A stretch of DNA of 9,324 nt from CAYWBU01 sp942491525 (GTDB taxonomy: Bacteria > Desulfobacterota > Desulfomonilia > UBA1062): assembly GCA_942491525.1 (NCBI GenBank), contig CALOBW010000023.1, positions 1-9,324 of the forward strand. Reading direction: 5' to 3'. The translations under genes were made by a program, and so were the position numbers. The notes beneath the pieces are model-generated. The model was not told where the DNA came from. It worked only from the letters and a program-made list of their open reading frames with translations, and searched no databases. Below, in pieces: positions 1-6,293 of the stretch; within the stretch, counting starts at the first letter, position 1; every line of letters begins with the position of its first letter.

Positions 1-24
1 TTGAACTATAAATCATATTGGGGA

Positions 25-54
25 TTGTTAATAAGGTGATCTAACTGCTATAGT
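25..54 (+). promoter_or_regulatory. Putative sigma-70-type promoter with extended -10
   Basis: A TTGTTA -35 element at 25-30 (4 of 6 consensus bases) lies 18 bases before a TATAGT -10 element at 49-54 (5 of 6). A TG dinucleotide at 46-47, one base before the -10 hexamer, gives the TGn extended -10 form. Transcription would start near 60-62, leaving a leader of about 80 bases before the first gene. No other convincing promoter is seen before the later genes, so this one probably drives the whole operon. The call is by eye. The AT-rich local composition raises the chance of a random match. Confidence 0.5.
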
Positions 55-57
55 GGG

Positions 58-74
58 GTTCTAGAACAGTTCTA
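58..74. promoter_or_regulatory. Overlapping GTTCTA half-sites, candidate operator
   Basis: Three copies of one 6-base half-site are packed into 17 bases. GTTCTA is at 58-63, its reverse complement TAGAAC at 62-67, and GTTCTA again at 69-74. Bases 58-67 form a perfect 10-base palindrome, and bases 62-74 form a perfect 13-base palindrome with a single central base. The two direct copies start 11 bases apart, about one helical turn. The cluster sits on the predicted transcription start, where a bound repressor would block initiation. The regulator is not in the window. Confidence 0.5.
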
Positions 75-130
75 TTGAAGCCGGGATGCGCGTTCGCTTC
101 AGCAGGGCTTACGTTGATTTTGACAGCATG

Positions 131-142
131 AGGGAGGAAGAT
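131..142 (+). promoter_or_regulatory. Ribosome binding site that fixes the start of the first gene
   Basis: The AGGGAGGA run at 131-138 ends four bases before the ATG at 143. This supports 143 rather than the in-frame ATG at 86 or the one at 128. The peptide from 143 begins directly with a lipoprotein signal sequence, whereas the longer forms would add a charged, non-signal extension. Confidence 0.8.
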
Positions 143-2224
143 ATGCCCAAACATCTGATCATGGTGCTGCTGGCAGCTGTACTGCTCTGCGGTTGTAAAG
201 AGGAGCCTGAACCCCGACCCGAGCCGCGTGCGATCGGCAACATCGGGCCCTATGTCGAGTATACGGCGCCCGACAGGGCTGTTGTCCGCTGGCATACGGA
301 TGATGCGGTTGTCGGCAGCCTTGAGTACGGCTTTAAAAATGAGCCGGCGACAATCCTGAAGGAGAGTGTCGCCACCAGCGCGCATGAGATCACCGTGACC
401 GGCCTCAACCCCAACACCCGCTATGAGTATCGCGTCATGCCGGCGGCTGACGGCAGCGAAAGTTCGCCAAGCTATGAGATCGACAACTTCTGCAACTACT
501 CCCTGCCGCCGCTGCCCGAGCGCAACGTTGCCATATCAAGCGCGGCAGCCTCGGCGGCCAAGCGTATCCTGGACAACTCAGGCGTCACCAACGGCATAGC
601 GATTCTGATCGGCGCCGCCGACGGCCAGCTGGCCTATGAGCTGGCCCGCCAGACAAGCTTGAGCGTAATCATCCTGGAGAGCGATGAAAAGGCCGCCGGC
701 ATGGCGCGCAGCTTCCTGCTTGATGCCGGCATCTACGGCCCCCGGGTCTCGCTCAGGGTTGCCTCTGACACGGCAGTGCTGCCCCAGAACATGGCCAATC
801 TGCTGGTCTGCAACAGTGCCAGCCTCCCCGTAAGTGAGATTGAGCGTATCCTGAAGCCCGGCGGCATCGGCTATGCCAACCTGAGTGCGGATGCGCCCAT
901 CAGCGGCCCCGCCATTGAGGGCGCCGGCGAATGGACCCACCAGTACGGCGCGGCCGACAACTCGGCCTGCAGCCTGGATGAGCTGCAGGGTGTCCAGCGG
1001 ACATCAGAGATGGATGCCCAGTGGCTCGGCCGCCCCGGCGCAGATGCCACCATGGACCGCAACCCGCGCAAACCGGCGCCCCTGGCCGCCGATGGCCGGG
1101 TCTTCCTGCAGGGCCTGCGGCGTATTATTGCCATGGACGCCTTTAACGGCACCATCCTCTGGAGCCGCGACATCCCGGAGCTGCTGCGGGTCAACATGCC
1201 GCGTGACTGCGGCAACTGGGTCACCGACGGCGACTATCTCTATGCGGCCATCAACAAGCACCTCTGGCGCATCGATGCCGCCAGCGGCGAGGTTGTCAGG
1301 AGTTACAGCGTGGATGACAAGGCGGAGCAGAGCGAGTTTGACTGGGGCTACATCGCCAGCGTGGACGAGCTGCTGCTGGGTTCCAAGGTGCTTGAGGGCG
1401 CCATCTACAAAGATTTCTTCGGCAGCAAATACTGGTACGACGGCACCACCGATGAGACCACCCACAAGGTCTGCAGCGAGGAGCTCTTCGCCCTTGGCAA
1501 GGCTGACGGGGCCAGAAAGTGGTCTTATGGGGCCAAGGCCATCATCAATTCGACCATCACGGTCGGCGGCGACAAGGTCTACTTTCTGGAAAACCGCAAC
1601 CCCAGCCTTGTTTCCGACGGTCGGGTCGGCGACATCAGACTCTGGCAGGATCTCTATCTGGTCGGCCTGGAGCTTGAGTCCGGCGCCAAGGTGCTGGATC
1701 AGCCGGTCAACATTCCCATGGGCACGGTCATCGTCTACATGAACTATACCGACGAGCCCGAAGAGACCCTGGTGGTGACAACTTCATCCACCGGCGTCTA
1801 CTTCATCAACGCCTATGGCGTGGACGGAAAGCAGCGGTGGCAGAAGTCTCACTTCTGGATGGGGGCTGACCACGGCGGCCATATGCAGCATCCGGTGCTG
1901 CTGGGCGGCAGGGTCTATCAGTATCCCTTTGCCTATAACATCAGCGACGGCGCCATCGGCGACTGGCCCATGCCCATCAAGGAGGGCTGCCCGACCTTTG
2001 CCGCCGGCAAGGATGTCTTCGTCTACCGCGGCCAGGGCCGCGAGCTGGCGCTCTGGAACAGGAAGCCGCTGGGTGACTCCATGTGGACCGACCTGCGCCC
2101 GGGCTGCTGGCTGAGCGCGGTGCCGGCGCTGGGCATGGTGCTGGCACCTGAAGGCGGCGGTGGCTGCTCCTGCGGCCGCTGGATCGAAACCTCCGTGGCC
2201 TTCAGCAAAAAGGAGTCAGAATAA
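143..2224 (+). CDS. Exported lipoprotein: FN3-like domain, methyltransferase-like Rossmann domain and PQQ-like beta-propeller
   Basis: This 693-residue protein starts with a lipoprotein signal whose lipobox is L15-C16-G17 followed by Cys18, so it is probably anchored to the outer face of a membrane. Residues about 36-116 look like the fibronectin-III domain seen at the N-terminus of purple acid phosphatases (VVRW, then HEITVTGLNPNTRYEYRV). Residues about 137-247 look like a class I methyltransferase fold: motif I is degenerate (G157-A-A-D-G161), an acidic residue ends the second strand (VIILES), and RILKPGG lies at 235-241. A propeller follows from about 264, opened by EWTHQYG and NMPRDCGNW, with about seven WD/PQQ-like strands such as AMDAFNGTILW. 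Other features are an H-x2-H-x2-H cluster at 577-583 and a C-S-C pair at 675-677. I recall this architecture from planctomycete proteins of unknown function. No CxxCH heme motif is present. Enzymatic activity is doubtful because SAM is not expected outside the cytoplasm. Confidence 0.85.
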   Translation: MPKHLIMVLLAAVLLCGCKEEPEPRPEPRAIGNIGPYVEYTAPDRAVVRWHTDDAVVGSLEYGFKNEPATILKESVATSAHEITVTGLNPNTRYEYRVMPAADGSESSPSYEIDNFCNYSLPPLPERNVAISSAAASAAKRILDNSGVTNGIAILIGAADGQLAYELARQTSLSVIILESDEKAAGMARSFLLDAGIYGPRVSLRVASDTAVLPQNMANLLVCNSASLPVSEIERILKPGGIGYANLSADAPISGPAIEGAGEWTHQYGAADNSACSLDELQGVQRTSEMDAQWLGRPGADATMDRNPRKPAPLAADGRVFLQGLRRIIAMDAFNGTILWSRDIPELLRVNMPRDCGNWVTDGDYLYAAINKHLWRIDAASGEVVRSYSVDDKAEQSEFDWGYIASVDELLLGSKVLEGAIYKDFFGSKYWYDGTTDETTHKVCSEELFALGKADGARKWSYGAKAIINSTITVGGDKVYFLENRNPSLVSDGRVGDIRLWQDLYLVGLELESGAKVLDQPVNIPMGTVIVYMNYTDEPEETLVVTTSSTGVYFINAYGVDGKQRWQKSHFWMGADHGGHMQHPVLLGGRVYQYPFAYNISDGAIGDWPMPIKEGCPTFAAGKDVFVYRGQGRELALWNRKPLGDSMWTDLRPGCWLSAVPALGMVLAPEGGGGCSCGRWIETSVAFSKKESE

Positions 2225-3450
2225 TGAAAATTACAGCTAAGATAGTGGCACTTCTCTGCCTGCTTATATCGACATCAGTTATGGCCGCGGACTGGCCGAC
2301 CTATATGAGCGACAACCGCCGCAGCGGTATCACCGACGAGGCCCTGGATAGCGCCGCCCTGAAAGAGCTCTGGCAGATCAGATCGCAGGTGGCGCCGCTG
2401 CCGGCCTGGGCCGGCCCGGCCCGCTGGGACGCCTTCGCCACGGTTACAGATCTCAAGTCCATGCGCAACTTTGATCCGGTCTTCCACGTAACCGTTGCCG
2501 GCGACAGCCTCTTTTACGGCTCATCTTCGCAGGAGTTCGTGCGCTGCCTGGATAGCGGCAGCGGCAGCGTCAGATGGACCTTCTTTGCCAACGGTGCGGT
2601 GCGGGTCGCGCCCGCCATTGCCGACGGCAGGGTCTACTTTGGCGCGGATGACGGCTATGTCTACTGTCTGGATGCCGCAAGCGGCAAGGAGATCTGGAGG
2701 TTCAAGGCCGCTTTGAGTGATACCCTGCTGCCGAGCAACCGCAAGCTGATCTCGCGCCACCCGGTGCGCACCGGCGTGGTTGTGCAGGACGGCGTGGCCT
2801 ATTTCGCCGCATCCCTGATGCCCTGGGAGCAGTCAGCCATCTATGCAGTCAATGCAGCGAACGGCGACCTGATCTACAAAAAGAGCGGCAGCGGCATGAC
2901 CCTGCAGGCGCCCTTTCTGGCCTCAGACACCAGGCTCTACATGCCCCAGGGACGCAACGCACCGGCCGTATTCAATATTGCCGACGGCTCCTATGAAGGT
3001 AGTATCGCCGGCGGCAACGGCGGCGTCTACTGCCTGCTGACCGAGGATGAGAAGGTTGTGCTGGGCCACGGCAACAAGACCGGCTGGCTGGCCGAGAGCG
3101 ACGCCCACTCCAAGGATGAGGTGGCCCGCGTCAACGGCGGCAACCTCATGCTGGTCAGGGACGGTATCGGCTATATGCAGAAGGGCAGCGTCCTGACCGC
3201 CATGCCGCGCAACGGCGCCTCGGCCATCTGGAGCATCCAGTGCGAGCAGCGCTGCGCCATGATCATGGCCGGTGACAGGCTCTATCTGGGGGGCGGCAAT
3301 GAGGTTGTGGTCTATGATGCCGCCAGCGGCAGCGAGGTTGCCCGCCTTGATGTTGACGGCCGTGCCTATGGCCTGGCCGTTGCCGACGGCAAGCTCTTTG
3401 TCAGCACCGACAGGGGCACCATCTATGCATTTGGAGCAGCCGAGAAATAA
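2224..3450 (+). CDS. Secreted PQQ-like (BamB-like) beta-propeller protein
   Basis: This 408-residue protein has a cleavable signal peptide (MKITAKIVALLCLLISTSVMA, read as two parts: basic start, then hydrophobic core) with likely cleavage after A21. The mature chain opens with DWPTYMSDNRRSG, the usual entry to PQQ-like propellers in PVC bacteria. Blade-type strands follow, for example VYFGADDGYVYCLDAASG at about 137-154, IYAVNAANGDLIY at 206-218, VVVYDAASGSEV at 361-372 and LFVSTDRGTIYAF at 391-403. These closely spaced G-rich turns suggest a complete propeller of about seven blades. Its start overlaps the previous stop by one base (TAATG), with GGAG about eight bases upstream, so the two propellers are probably made together. 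Such propellers usually act as periplasmic scaffolds or cofactor binders. Nothing here proves PQQ binding or dehydrogenase activity, and its partner is unknown. Confidence 0.85.
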   Translation: MKITAKIVALLCLLISTSVMAADWPTYMSDNRRSGITDEALDSAALKELWQIRSQVAPLPAWAGPARWDAFATVTDLKSMRNFDPVFHVTVAGDSLFYGSSSQEFVRCLDSGSGSVRWTFFANGAVRVAPAIADGRVYFGADDGYVYCLDAASGKEIWRFKAALSDTLLPSNRKLISRHPVRTGVVVQDGVAYFAASLMPWEQSAIYAVNAANGDLIYKKSGSGMTLQAPFLASDTRLYMPQGRNAPAVFNIADGSYEGSIAGGNGGVYCLLTEDEKVVLGHGNKTGWLAESDAHSKDEVARVNGGNLMLVRDGIGYMQKGSVLTAMPRNGASAIWSIQCEQRCAMIMAGDRLYLGGGNEVVVYDAASGSEVARLDVDGRAYGLAVADGKLFVSTDRGTIYAFGAAEK

Positions 3451-3452
3451 AG

Positions 3453-4439
3453 ATGCGTCGTTTAATGATTTTTGTGCTGCTACTCTGGCCGGGCGTGAGC
3501 CTGGCCTGTGAAATTCCGGTTTTCAGCTATGCGCTGCAGAACTGGGCGCCGGCCCCCTATGAGGTCTATGTCTTTCACTCACAGCCGCTGAGTGCGGCCG
3601 AACAGCGTGCTGTTGACCGGCTGCGGAATTCTTCTTTTGTCAGCGGTGGACAGAGCAACATCAGGCTTAATCTGATCGATCTAAAGGTGCAGCCCCATAT
3701 GCGCTCATTCTATCAGGACCGGCTTGGCGCGAAGCCCGGCCGTGAGAGCCGGGTGGTGGTCTTCTATCCCGACAGAAAATTAGCCTGGGCCGGGCCGCTG
3801 ACACCCGTCAATGTTGAGCGACTCGTCACTTCTCCATCCAGGGCGGAGATCGCCGCCGGAATCATGGGCGGCGATACGGCCGTCTGGTTGCTTTTAGACC
3901 AAGGGCTTGAAGGCCTGCAGTCCAGGCTGGATGCAGTGGCCGCCGAACTCAATAAGCTTGAAAAGCTAAACGACATCCGCTTCAGCATCGTGCGGGTTGA
4001 CAGGGCTGATCCGGATGAGGCGATCTTCATTGAGCTGCTGCAGAACAACCGGCCGGCCGGCTCGCCGATGGCCTTCCCGGTATTCGGACGGGGCAGAGTT
4101 TTACCGGCTCTCTCTGATGCAGAGCCGGATAAACTTAAAGCGATCGGCGACTACATCACCGGCGACTGCTCCTGCGAGATCAAGGAGCAGAATCCTGGCT
4201 ACGATCTGCTCATGAGCGCGGACTGGATCGCTTATGCGGCGACCCTTCCCGACCCTGAGCAGGATGAGGTGCCGGAGCTGGCCCGCATCGTGGAGTTCTC
4301 GATGGCCCCGGGGCAGCCGGAGGAGCAACCCGCTGAGGCAGCGGAGCACATCTTCCTGAGAGGCATCACGGCCGTCGGAGGCCTGCTGGCGGCCGCGTTG
4401 ATTCTGGCAACTGTAGTAATAATCGGGAGAAGATCATGA
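3453..4439 (+). CDS. Exported, C-terminally anchored protein of unknown function with C-S-C motif
   Basis: This 328-residue protein has an N-terminal signal ending S16-L17-A18 before Cys19, a region with the family-like opening CEIPVFSYALQNW, and a single C-terminal membrane helix at about 303-325 followed by RRS. That predicts an extracytoplasmic body. Strand-helix patterns occur twice (YEVYVFH at 36-42 with VVVFYPDR at 101-108; AVWLLLDQG at 143-151 with SPMAFPVFGRGRVL at 204-217), which could mean two thioredoxin-like halves without a CxxC active site. This is an inference from pattern only. A C-S-C pair (239, 241) sits in a stretch reading CSCEIKEQNPGYDLL, which I recall as conserved in planctomycete proteins of unknown function. 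The start lies two bases after the previous stop with only a weak ribosome site, suggesting translational coupling. The end overlaps the permease start by four bases. Cys19 could alternatively be lipidated, but the lipobox is poor (S at -3). Confidence 0.8.
   Translation: MRRLMIFVLLLWPGVSLACEIPVFSYALQNWAPAPYEVYVFHSQPLSAAEQRAVDRLRNSSFVSGGQSNIRLNLIDLKVQPHMRSFYQDRLGAKPGRESRVVVFYPDRKLAWAGPLTPVNVERLVTSPSRAEIAAGIMGGDTAVWLLLDQGLEGLQSRLDAVAAELNKLEKLNDIRFSIVRVDRADPDEAIFIELLQNNRPAGSPMAFPVFGRGRVLPALSDAEPDKLKAIGDYITGDCSCEIKEQNPGYDLLMSADWIAYAATLPDPEQDEVPELARIVEFSMAPGQPEEQPAEAAEHIFLRGITAVGGLLAAALILATVVIIGRRS
4104..4128 (+). other. Perfect 8-bp stem-loop inside the coding region
   Basis: CCGGCTCT at 4104-4111 and AGAGCCGG at 4121-4128 form a perfect 8-base stem with a 9-base loop in the third gene. 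There is no U-tract after it, so it does not look like an intrinsic terminator. It may be chance in GC-rich DNA, or a mRNA structure that affects decay or translation upstream of the transporter genes. Confidence 0.4.
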
Positions 4440-5671
4440 AAACATGGCAACTGGTGTTCAAGGAGATCCGCTATCGCCGCCTGAGCTTCATCCTGGGTCT
4501 GATCTCGGTGGCGGTGGCCACGGCCGCCCTGAGCGGCGCCCTGACCATGCTCAAGGTCTATGACCTGCGCAGTGCCCGGATCATCGAGAGTCTTGAGCAG
4601 GAGACGGCGCAGCAGATGCAGGCCCTCAACAGGGATGTGGGCAAGGCCATGCTCAAGCTGGGCTGGAACGTGCTGATCCTGCCGGCCGCCCAGGATATGG
4701 GCGAATACTATGCCGATGATCAGGGCGAGCACTACATTCCGGAGGCCTATGTTGAAAAGCTGGCCAGCTCCGGCATCGTCACCGTAAGACACTTTCTGCC
4801 CACCATTCAGCAGAAGGTTAAGTGGCCCGAGCGCAAGCGCAAGATCATCCTGGTGGGCACCCGCGGCGAGGTTCCCAACCTGAGCAAGGATAAAAAGAAA
4901 CCCCTGATCCAGCCTGTGCCTGCCGGCGCCATGGTTGTCGGCTATGAGCTGCATCAGAGCCTGGGGCTCAAGAAGGGCGATCAGGTCAGGCTCTACGGCC
5001 GTGAATTCAGCGTGCATAGGCTCAATGAGGAGCGCGGCGGCAAGGATGACATCACCGTTTGGATTCCGCTGCAGACCGCCCAGGAGATCTTCAACAAGCC
5101 CGGCCAGATCAGCGGCATCCTGGCCCTGGAGTGCAAATGCGCCTTGGGCAATGTTGGCAAGATCCGCGAGGAGATTGAAAAGGTTCTGCCCGGCACCCGC
5201 GTGATTGAGTTTAACTCCAGGGCCATCGCCCGTGCCGAGGCCCGCGAAAAGGTTGAGGCCGAAGCCAGGGCCACCATCGAACGCGAAAAGGCCCTGCGTG
5301 AAGAGCTGCGCCAGGAGCGCGAGCGGCTGGCCCTCATCATAACCATCCTGACCTCGCTGGCCGCCGGAATCTGGATCGTCTTCCTCTTCCTGAGCAATGT
5401 CCGCGAGCGCAGGAGCGAGATCGGCATCCTGCGCGCCCAGGGCTTCTCGACTGCCAGAATAATGACCCTCTTCCTGAGCCGGGCGGCCATCACCGGTCTG
5501 CTGGGCGGCATGCTAGGCGCAGCCGCCGGCATGCTGGGCGGCGGACTCTTCAGTGCAGCCATCATGACCGGCAGCCTGGTCTTCGCCCTGGTGCTGAGTC
5601 TGGGCGCCAGCTGGATTCCGGCCCTGCTGGCCGCCGGCCACGATCCGGCCGAGACCCTGAGGGAGGAGTAG
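4436..5671 (+). CDS. MacB/FtsX-type ABC transporter permease
   Basis: This 411-residue protein has the layout of a MacB/LolC/E-type permease. One membrane helix lies at about 17-38, then a large extracytoplasmic domain (about 40-297), then three helices at about 298-320, 347-372 and 380-402. The cytoplasmic loop NVRERRSEIGILRAQGFS (321-338) and the C-terminal DPAETLREE are typical of FtsX-domain permeases. Just before the second helix, residues about 262-299 are rich in E, R and A and should form a long charged helix or coiled coil. The outer domain contains ILALECKC, with a C-x-C pair at 233 and 235, which I recall as conserved in PVC relatives. The ATG lies in an ATGA overlap with the preceding stop, with GGGAGA upstream. 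The next gene is its ATPase. MacB-family pairs use ATP for mechanical work on periplasmic proteins, lipoproteins or small molecules. Direction and cargo cannot be told here. Confidence 0.87.
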   Translation: MKTWQLVFKEIRYRRLSFILGLISVAVATAALSGALTMLKVYDLRSARIIESLEQETAQQMQALNRDVGKAMLKLGWNVLILPAAQDMGEYYADDQGEHYIPEAYVEKLASSGIVTVRHFLPTIQQKVKWPERKRKIILVGTRGEVPNLSKDKKKPLIQPVPAGAMVVGYELHQSLGLKKGDQVRLYGREFSVHRLNEERGGKDDITVWIPLQTAQEIFNKPGQISGILALECKCALGNVGKIREEIEKVLPGTRVIEFNSRAIARAEAREKVEAEARATIEREKALREELRQERERLALIITILTSLAAGIWIVFLFLSNVRERRSEIGILRAQGFSTARIMTLFLSRAAITGLLGGMLGAAAGMLGGGLFSAAIMTGSLVFALVLSLGASWIPALLAAGHDPAETLREE

Positions 5672-5673
5672 GC

Positions 5674-6282
5674 ATGCTGCAACTTAAAAACATAAGCAGA
5701 GTGTTTGAGGGTCCCGCCGGTGAAGTTGAGGCCCTCTCAGAAATATCGGTCGAGGTGGAAGGCGGCGAGATGGTTGCCGTTAAGGGTTCCAGCGGCTGCG
5801 GCAAGACCACCCTGCTGCTGATTGCCGGCGGCCTGCTGCACCCGACAAGTGGCGCTGTTCTCCTTGATGACATCGACCCCTACGCCCTGGGTGCAAACCG
5901 GCGCAGCAGATTCAGGGCTGAAAATATCGGCTTTGTCTTCCAGCAGTTTCATCTGGTGCCCTACCTGAGCGTGCTCGAAAATGTGACTGTCTCGGGCAAC
6001 AGGGAGCGGGCTGTCGAGCTGCTTAAGGAGCTGCAGCTCGAGCATCGCCTGCACCACCGCCCCTCCCAGCTCAGCGTGGGCGAGAAGCAGCGCTGCGCCC
6101 TGGCCCGGGCCCTGGTCAACAACCCCAGGTTCATCCTGGCCGATGAGCCCACCGGCAACCTTGACAGCCAGAATGCGGCAATCGTCATGGGCAAACTGAG
6201 AGAGTTTGCCGATAACGGCGGCGGCGTGCTGATCGTCAGCCATGACCAGAACATTGCCGCTGACAGAACAATAAACATTTAA
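5674..6282 (+). CDS. LolD/MacB-family ABC transporter ATPase
   Basis: This 202-residue protein has all core ATPase motifs: Walker A GSSGCGKTT (38-46), Q-loop Q90 in FVFQQFHLVPYLSVLENV, signature LSVGEKQR (133-140), Walker B FILADEP (153-159) followed by TGNLDS, and the switch His190 in VSHD. The FVFQQFHLVPYLSVLENV and ADEPTGNLDS forms are typical of the LolD/MacB/FtsE branch, matching the FtsX-type permease whose stop is only two bases upstream. The ribosome site GGAGGAG is inside the end of that gene. The signature has V in place of the first Gly of LSGGE. The chain stops soon after the H-loop and is somewhat shorter than LolD (about 230 residues), but no essential motif is missing, so it should be active. 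It acts on the cytoplasmic face of the membrane. Confidence 0.92.
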   Translation: MLQLKNISRVFEGPAGEVEALSEISVEVEGGEMVAVKGSSGCGKTTLLLIAGGLLHPTSGAVLLDDIDPYALGANRRSRFRAENIGFVFQQFHLVPYLSVLENVTVSGNRERAVELLKELQLEHRLHHRPSQLSVGEKQRCALARALVNNPRFILADEPTGNLDSQNAAIVMGKLREFADNGGGVLIVSHDQNIAADRTINI

Positions 6283-6293
6283 GAGGTGTTGCT

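Noticed and set aside
58..72. LexA/SOS box (GTTC-N7-GTTC)
   Set aside because: The spacing matches the alphaproteobacterial box, but the gene families point to a different phylum and none of the genes is a DNA-repair gene. It is kept only as a possible operator of unknown regulator.
86..142. Upstream in-frame ATG extending the first gene by 19 residues
   Set aside because: It lacks a ribosome site at a good distance and would bury the lipoprotein signal behind a charged extension. The ATG at 143 has a strong site.
41..385. Open frame on the - strand across the leader and the start of the first gene
   Set aside because: It lies opposite a lipoprotein gene with clear signal and domains, has no recognisable domain, and would be a by-product of GC-rich codons.
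885..1742. Long + strand frame inside the first gene
   Set aside because: The translation is low-complexity, rich in R, S, A and P, typical of an out-of-frame shadow, while the propeller frame continues through it.
143..3450. PQQ-dependent alcohol dehydrogenase with heme c
   Set aside because: No CxxCH heme site and no vicinal Cys-Cys pair typical of quinoprotein dehydrogenases was found in either propeller. They are better described as PQQ-like scaffolds.
4104..4140. Intrinsic terminator
   Set aside because: The stem-loop lies inside an intact gene and is followed by GATAAACTTAAAG, not a run of T.
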